A stretch of 19,972 nucleotides of DNA, taken from positions 1 to 19,972 of the forward strand of contig DTUG01000029.1 of NCBI GenBank assembly GCA_012964275.1, in the 5' to 3' direction. Position 1 is the first letter of the stretch, and each line of letters starts with the position of its first letter. Of the stretch, positions 16,340 through 19,972 are shown piece by piece. A program made the translations under genes and the position numbers. Source of the DNA: Fidelibacterota bacterium. Lineage in GTDB: Bacteria; Fidelibacterota; Marinisomatia; Marinisomatales; UBA1611. The notes beneath the pieces were generated by a model that was not told where the DNA came from, did not search any database, and worked only from the letters and a program-made list of their open reading frames with translations.

Positions 16340-17266
16340 TTATTCATTGATGCCCTTACCAGTGATGTCTAGGAAAACATCCTCTAAGGAAGACGAGCTC
16401 GTGGCGATGTTTTGGATATGCACGTCCGACTTAGACAGTTCATGAATGATCTTCGGCATGGCGGAATCAGGATCTTTCACCACAAAATGTAGGCGATTCT
16501 TTTCCTGTGTATAAGTAAAACCGGCTAGGTATTGCACAAGATCAGCGGGAGTGTGGTTTAACTGGACAGTAATGCCGGCCTTTCCTAATTCCTGGGTCAG
16601 GGCTTTGGGCGATCCTTCCTTTAATATTTTACCTTCATCAATAATGGCCACATTTTCGCACAGCATTTCCGCTTCTTCAATATAATGCGTGGTCAATAGT
16701 ATCGTTTTGCCATTGCTGTGCACGTCACGGAGGTACTGCCACAGATCCCGCCGTAGCTCCACATCCACACCGGCGGTGGGTTCATCTAGGATAATAATAT
16801 CGGGGTCATGGACCAAGGCCTTGGCTAATTGAAATCGCCGTTTCATTCCGCCGGATAATTGACGAAGGCGAGCACCCCGTTTATTCTCCAACCCCATCCT
16901 GCTTAGAAGATCATTTATATTGTTCATGGCGTTTTTAGGTTCGATGCCATAATACCCAGCTTGGAAATACAATAGTTTCTCAATGGGGAAGAACCAGTCC
17001 ACTGAGAGCTCTTGAGCGGCAATACCAATTTTGGAACGAGTAAACCGGTAATCGGTGACAGTATCCCTGCCAAATACGCTTGTGGAACCGTTGTCCTTAA
17101 AAACCAAACCGGTGAGTATATTGATGATGGTGGTTTTTCCCGCTCCGTTTGGGCCCAGAAGGCCAAAAAATTCTCCTTTGGCAATGGATATATCCACTCC
17201 TCGGAGAGCCTGAACATCCCCATAGGACTTTGTCAGCCCTGCAATATGAATAGCAGGATCAGGCAT
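16340..17266 (-). CDS. ABC transporter ATP-binding protein (YadG-like)
   Basis: A 308-aa cytoplasmic nucleotide-binding subunit. Walker A is GPNGAGKTT at 38-46, with the Q-loop at Q85. The signature is LSGGM at 137-141, Walker B is IIILDEP at 157-163, the D-loop is AGVD, and the switch histidine is H194 (LTTHYIEEAE). The C-terminal ~90 residues form the extra domain seen in ABC-2 ATPases of the YadG/CcmA/NatA group. It pairs with the permease encoded next on the same strand. The ATG starts 6 bp after the stop of the 105-aa hypothetical gene, so the two are surely co-transcribed. No Shine-Dalgarno is seen. Confidence 0.95.
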   Translation of the reverse strand: MPDPAIHIAGLTKSYGDVQALRGVDISIAKGEFFGLLGPNGAGKTTIINILTGLVFKDNGSTSVFGRDTVTDYRFTRSKIGIAAQELSVDWFFPIEKLLYFQAGYYGIEPKNAMNNINDLLSRMGLENKRGARLRQLSGGMKRRFQLAKALVHDPDIIILDEPTAGVDVELRRDLWQYLRDVHSNGKTILLTTHYIEEAEMLCENVAIIDEGKILKEGSPKALTQELGKAGITVQLNHTPADLVQYLAGFTYTQEKNRLHFVVKDPDSAMPKIIHELSKSDVHIQNIATSSSSLEDVFLDITGKGINE

Positions 17267-17272
17267 GTGCAG

Positions 17273-17590
17273 TTATTCGAAGCCGATATGATGGTCGAAT
17301 GGGCTTGGGAAGTCAAATCCTTCAGCATCAGGAAAATGAGCGATAGATACAATAAAACCCCAAGGAATTAGTATAGACGCTTCCACATTCCGGTATTTTT
17401 CTTTCGTTTCCCCATCCAGATTGGGCAGCTGAAATTTTGGTTGATATACCCATAATCCATACTCGTCATATCCTTTCACCCGGGCGAAGAACTGATCTTT
17501 TTCTATACCAATCTTCTTCAGTGGTTCATGGTTGTCTAGGATAATGAGAATGATATCATTAACTATTTCTTCAATTTTCATCATATCCAT
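17273..17590 (-). CDS. Small conserved-looking hypothetical protein (105 aa)
   Basis: I do not recognise a family. The protein has an amphipathic N-terminal helix ('IEEIVNDIILIILDNHEPL') followed by strand-like aromatic stretches ('QFFARVKGYDEYGLWVYQPKF', 'ILIPWGFIVSIAHFPDAEGF') and a C-terminus rich in Phe, Pro and His (PSPFDHHIGFE). There is no signal peptide or membrane helix, so it is probably cytoplasmic. Start choices are ATG 17590 or the two further ATGs at residues 3 and 4. It is 6 bp upstream of the ABC ATPase gene and 60 bp downstream of ligA, so it may be an accessory to the exporter or a passenger of the repair operon. It looks coding because it fills the gap precisely between two genes on the same strand. 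Confidence 0.75.
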   Translation of the reverse strand: MDMMKIEEIVNDIILIILDNHEPLKKIGIEKDQFFARVKGYDEYGLWVYQPKFQLPNLDGETKEKYRNVEASILIPWGFIVSIAHFPDAEGFDFPSPFDHHIGFE

Positions 17591-17650
17591 TGGTGAACTT
17601 ACTGATGAATCATTTTATTTAATTAAAACAAAAAGCTCCTTACTAAATAG

Positions 17651-19648
17651 TTAACGAAGCATCTCTAAAAATTCATTTTCTGATATTATTGATGAACCAA
17701 GTTCTTTGGCTTTTTTAAGTTTGGATCCGCCTCCGGGGCCTGCGACAACATAGCTTGTTTTTTTACTTACTGAGTCGGTTGTTTTCCCTCCTAAGTGTTC
17801 CACCATTATCTTGGCTTCTTGGCGGGTGAATTTTTCTAATGAACCAGTGAAGACAAAAATCTGTCCAGTTAAGGGCTGATCCATTTTACGTTTTATTTCT
17901 GCTAAGGATACTCCCCGGTTCAGGCAGTTTTGGACCATGATCCTGTTATTTGTATCCTGCCAGAATTGGGTCACTGTCTGGGCAATGGTAGGGCCAATCT
18001 CATCAATGGTTTCTAACTCTTCTACGGTGGTCTGCTGGAATTTTTTTATACTACCTTTGTAATGCTTTTCCAGAAGCTTGGCGCTGTGCTCACCCACATT
18101 GCGAATTCCTAAAGCGTAAACAAAGCGGGCAAAGGTGGTTTGCTTCGATTCATGAATGGCCTGAATCAAGTTTTCCGCTGATTTTTCACCCAAGCCTTCT
18201 AGATCAGCTAGCATTTGCTGTTTAAGAACAAAAATATCATCAATGGTCTTTAAAAGCCCTGTTTCCACGAGTTGGTTTACAATCTTTTCACCGAGCCCAT
18301 CTATATTCATAGCTAGTTTGGATACAAAATGGTGAATTCGGCCCTTTACCTGTGCCGGACAGGATATATTGATACAACGTGCTACTGCTTCACCGTCTGG
18401 TTTGAACGATTTATGGGCACAGGCAGGACAGTGCGCATCAATATAGTAGGGGATTGAATCTTTAGGGCGTTTCTTTAGGATAACCTGCACTACTTTTGGG
18501 ATCACATCTCCGGCTCGCTCGATCAAAACTGTGTCTCCAATCCGGATGTCCTTACGGTCTATCTCGTCTTGGTTATGAAGGGTGGCATTGGTGACTGTTA
18601 CACCTGAAAGCAAGACCGGCGCTAATTTTGCCACTGGCGTTAATGCTCCTGTACGCCCTACCTGCACTATAATATCTCGGATTGCTGTGGTAGTCTGCTG
18701 GGCTTTGAATTTGCCTGCAATAGCCCAGCGGGGGGATCGGCTTCGTGTGCCTAATTTATCCCGTTGTTCATAGTCGTTAATTTTGAATACTGTGCCATCA
18801 ATATCATAAGGAAGCTCGCTTCGTATAGATTCCAGCTTCTGGTAATAGGCTATGAGTTTTCTGCCCCCGTTTACCTTTTCTATCAAGGGATTTACGGGTA
18901 ATCCAAAGTCTTTCAGACCCAATAGAAATTTATAATGAGTTTCAAAGATGACTCCTTCAATTTTACCCGCTTCGTAGCAGTAAAGGGATAAAGGGCGGCT
19001 GGCAGTAATCCTAGAGTCCAGTTGGCGAAGGCTACCGGCTGCTGCGTTTCTGGCATTGGCAAAAACGGGTTTTTCTTCCCTTTCCTGAGTTTTATTCAAT
19101 GTCGCAAAATCATCTTTTTTAATAAATACTTCACCTCTCACCTCCAATAGGGTCGGAATAACTTCCCCTCGGAGTTTAATGGGCAAAGATCGGATAGTTC
19201 TCAGATTCTGCGTGATATCTTCGCCTATAAAACCATCACCTCGGGTAGATCCGCTGATATATGTACCATGTTCATAGACAAGCTCTACTCCTAAACCATC
19301 TATTTTTGGTTCGGATATGTATACAATATCGATATCGGTGCCCAGTCCTTTTTTCATTCGTTCATCGAAGGCAATAAGTTCGTCATCATTCATAGCATTG
19401 CCCAGGGACAGCATAGGTAATCTGTGCTGGATGGTTCCGAATCCTGTCTGCGGTTCAGAACCAACCCGTTGTGTAGGTGAGTCTGGTGTTATGAGTTCCG
19501 GATGCTCTGCTTCAAGGACTTCCAGCTCCTTAAACAGGATGTCATACTCACCATCAGAAATAGAGGGAGCATCTAAGCTATAATAATTATAATTGTGTTG
19601 CTCAATGATCTCCCGGAGTTCTTTCACACGAATTGTGGGAGTGCTCAT
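17651..19648 (-). CDS. ligA: NAD-dependent DNA ligase
   Basis: Essential ligase that seals nicks in replication and repair using NAD+. It has 665 aa, full length. An N-terminal Ia domain (NAD-binding 'HNYNYYSLDAPSISDGEYD') precedes the adenylation domain with the lysine nucleophile K115 in EPKIDG. An OB fold, a four-cysteine zinc finger (C407, C410, C425, C430), tandem HhH domains (about 445-565, 'GLGEKIVNQL', 'LGEKSAENL', 'IGPTIAQTV') and a C-terminal BRCT domain (about 591-665) follow. The ATG overlaps the stop of the preceding gene as ATGA. It is followed by a 60-bp gap before the small hypothetical gene. No terminator is apparent in that gap. Confidence 0.98.
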   Translation of the reverse strand: MSTPTIRVKELREIIEQHNYNYYSLDAPSISDGEYDILFKELEVLEAEHPELITPDSPTQRVGSEPQTGFGTIQHRLPMLSLGNAMNDDELIAFDERMKKGLGTDIDIVYISEPKIDGLGVELVYEHGTYISGSTRGDGFIGEDITQNLRTIRSLPIKLRGEVIPTLLEVRGEVFIKKDDFATLNKTQEREEKPVFANARNAAAGSLRQLDSRITASRPLSLYCYEAGKIEGVIFETHYKFLLGLKDFGLPVNPLIEKVNGGRKLIAYYQKLESIRSELPYDIDGTVFKINDYEQRDKLGTRSRSPRWAIAGKFKAQQTTTAIRDIIVQVGRTGALTPVAKLAPVLLSGVTVTNATLHNQDEIDRKDIRIGDTVLIERAGDVIPKVVQVILKKRPKDSIPYYIDAHCPACAHKSFKPDGEAVARCINISCPAQVKGRIHHFVSKLAMNIDGLGEKIVNQLVETGLLKTIDDIFVLKQQMLADLEGLGEKSAENLIQAIHESKQTTFARFVYALGIRNVGEHSAKLLEKHYKGSIKKFQQTTVEELETIDEIGPTIAQTVTQFWQDTNNRIMVQNCLNRGVSLAEIKRKMDQPLTGQIFVFTGSLEKFTRQEAKIMVEHLGGKTTDSVSKKTSYVVAGPGGGSKLKKAKELGSSIISENEFLEMLR

Positions 19649-19972
19649 TGATTCATCCGTTTCTTTCGCTCGTAGTATTGGATAGGGTCCAAAAACTTTC
19701 TTTTTACGGGACTTAAAATCCCTTTACTATTAAGTGGCGTCCCATATATCTCACCTTCAATTGTATGAACAACAAAAAAGTAGTCTATTGATTGACCAGG
19801 AAATTCACCTGTTTTTACCTTGAAGCGATATAATCCGCGGTTTTCCTTTAAACTGATCTCCCGATAGTTTGTCATCTGATCTGTCTTAAAAAATAATAAC
19901 ACTAATTGGGCTGAGGCATCAGGAATATCCATGTCCATATCTAGGGTGAAAGGTCGGTCCGTGAACAATGGG
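19645..19972 (-). CDS. C-terminal part of an unrecognised protein (cut by window edge)
   Basis: The frame is open to the window end. A TTG at 19968 could start a 107-aa protein, but the codon before it is also sense, so this is more likely the C-terminal piece of a larger protein. It reads as a beta-rich domain ('AQLVLLFFKTD', 'GLYRFKVKTGEFPGQSIDYFFVVHT', 'IYGTPLNS') similar in rhythm to Ig-like domains of surface proteins, followed by a basic tail (YYERKKRMNQ). The tail overlaps the ligA ATG as ATGA, so it is co-translated with ligA. I do not recognise a named family, and a true N-terminus cannot be given. Confidence 0.65.
   Translation of the reverse strand, partial: PLFTDRPFTLDMDMDIPDASAQLVLLFFKTDQMTNYREISLKENRGLYRFKVKTGEFPGQSIDYFFVVHTIEGEIYGTPLNSKGILSPVKRKFLDPIQYYERKKRMNQ

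Noticed and set aside
17591..17650. Possible terminator or promoter between ligA and the 105-aa gene
   Set aside because: It shows T-rich and A-rich runs but only a 3-bp self-complementary AAGGAGCTT, and no spaced -35/-10 pair.

Overview
The window looks like a piece of a free-living, AT-leaning (roughly 40% GC by eye) diderm bacterial chromosome. The best guess is a member of the FCB superphylum, possibly Candidatus Marinimicrobia (Neomarinimicrobiota) or a relative. This placement is an inference. It rests on several outer-membrane barrel fusions without a lipoprotein/Sus signature, a UbiA enzyme of the digeranylgeranylglyceryl-phosphate-synthase type, a stand-alone B12-binding mutase subunit, and gene starts that mostly lack a good Shine-Dalgarno sequence. 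I see no phage, insertion sequence, CRISPR array, tRNA or rRNA gene. No gap between genes exceeds about 110 bases.

Plus strand, 1-13256: eleven genes plus a fragment, packed head to tail, often with stop/start overlaps (GTGA, ATGA, TAATG, TTGA). After the tail of an unidentified gene come prfA (release factor 1) and prmC (which methylates the release-factor GGQ glutamine). They are followed by a membrane prenyltransferase of the UbiA family, dnaE (replicative polymerase with an apparently intact PHP proofreading site) and dtd (D-aminoacyl-tRNA deacylase). Next are a methylmalonyl-CoA-mutase-type B12-binding subunit, a TPR protein, a Xaa-Pro aminopeptidase, a short AlkA-type DNA glycosylase and a HAD hydrolase. 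The last gene is a 978-residue secreted protein that joins a zinc-metalloprotease domain, a TolB-like propeller and a C-terminal outer-membrane barrel.

Minus strand, 19972-13285, read right to left: the C-terminal part of an unrecognised protein overlaps ligA (NAD-dependent DNA ligase). A 105-residue hypothetical protein then sits 6 bp before an ABC ATPase, followed by an ABC-2 permease (a YadG/YadH-like pair), a DUF481-like outer-membrane protein and a CsgG-domain protein with a C-terminal barrel. The permease, the DUF481 protein and the CsgG protein overlap one another and are probably co-translated.

The two strands converge in a 28-bp gap at 13257-13284, so two unusual outer-membrane fusion proteins end face to face. 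Most of the window is housekeeping (translation termination, replication, repair, tRNA quality control). The parts that deserve attention are the two multi-domain barrel proteins, the small-protein/ABC/DUF481/CsgG envelope cluster, the archaeal-lipid-type prenyltransferase, and a group of strong inverted repeats around the prfA-prmC junction.
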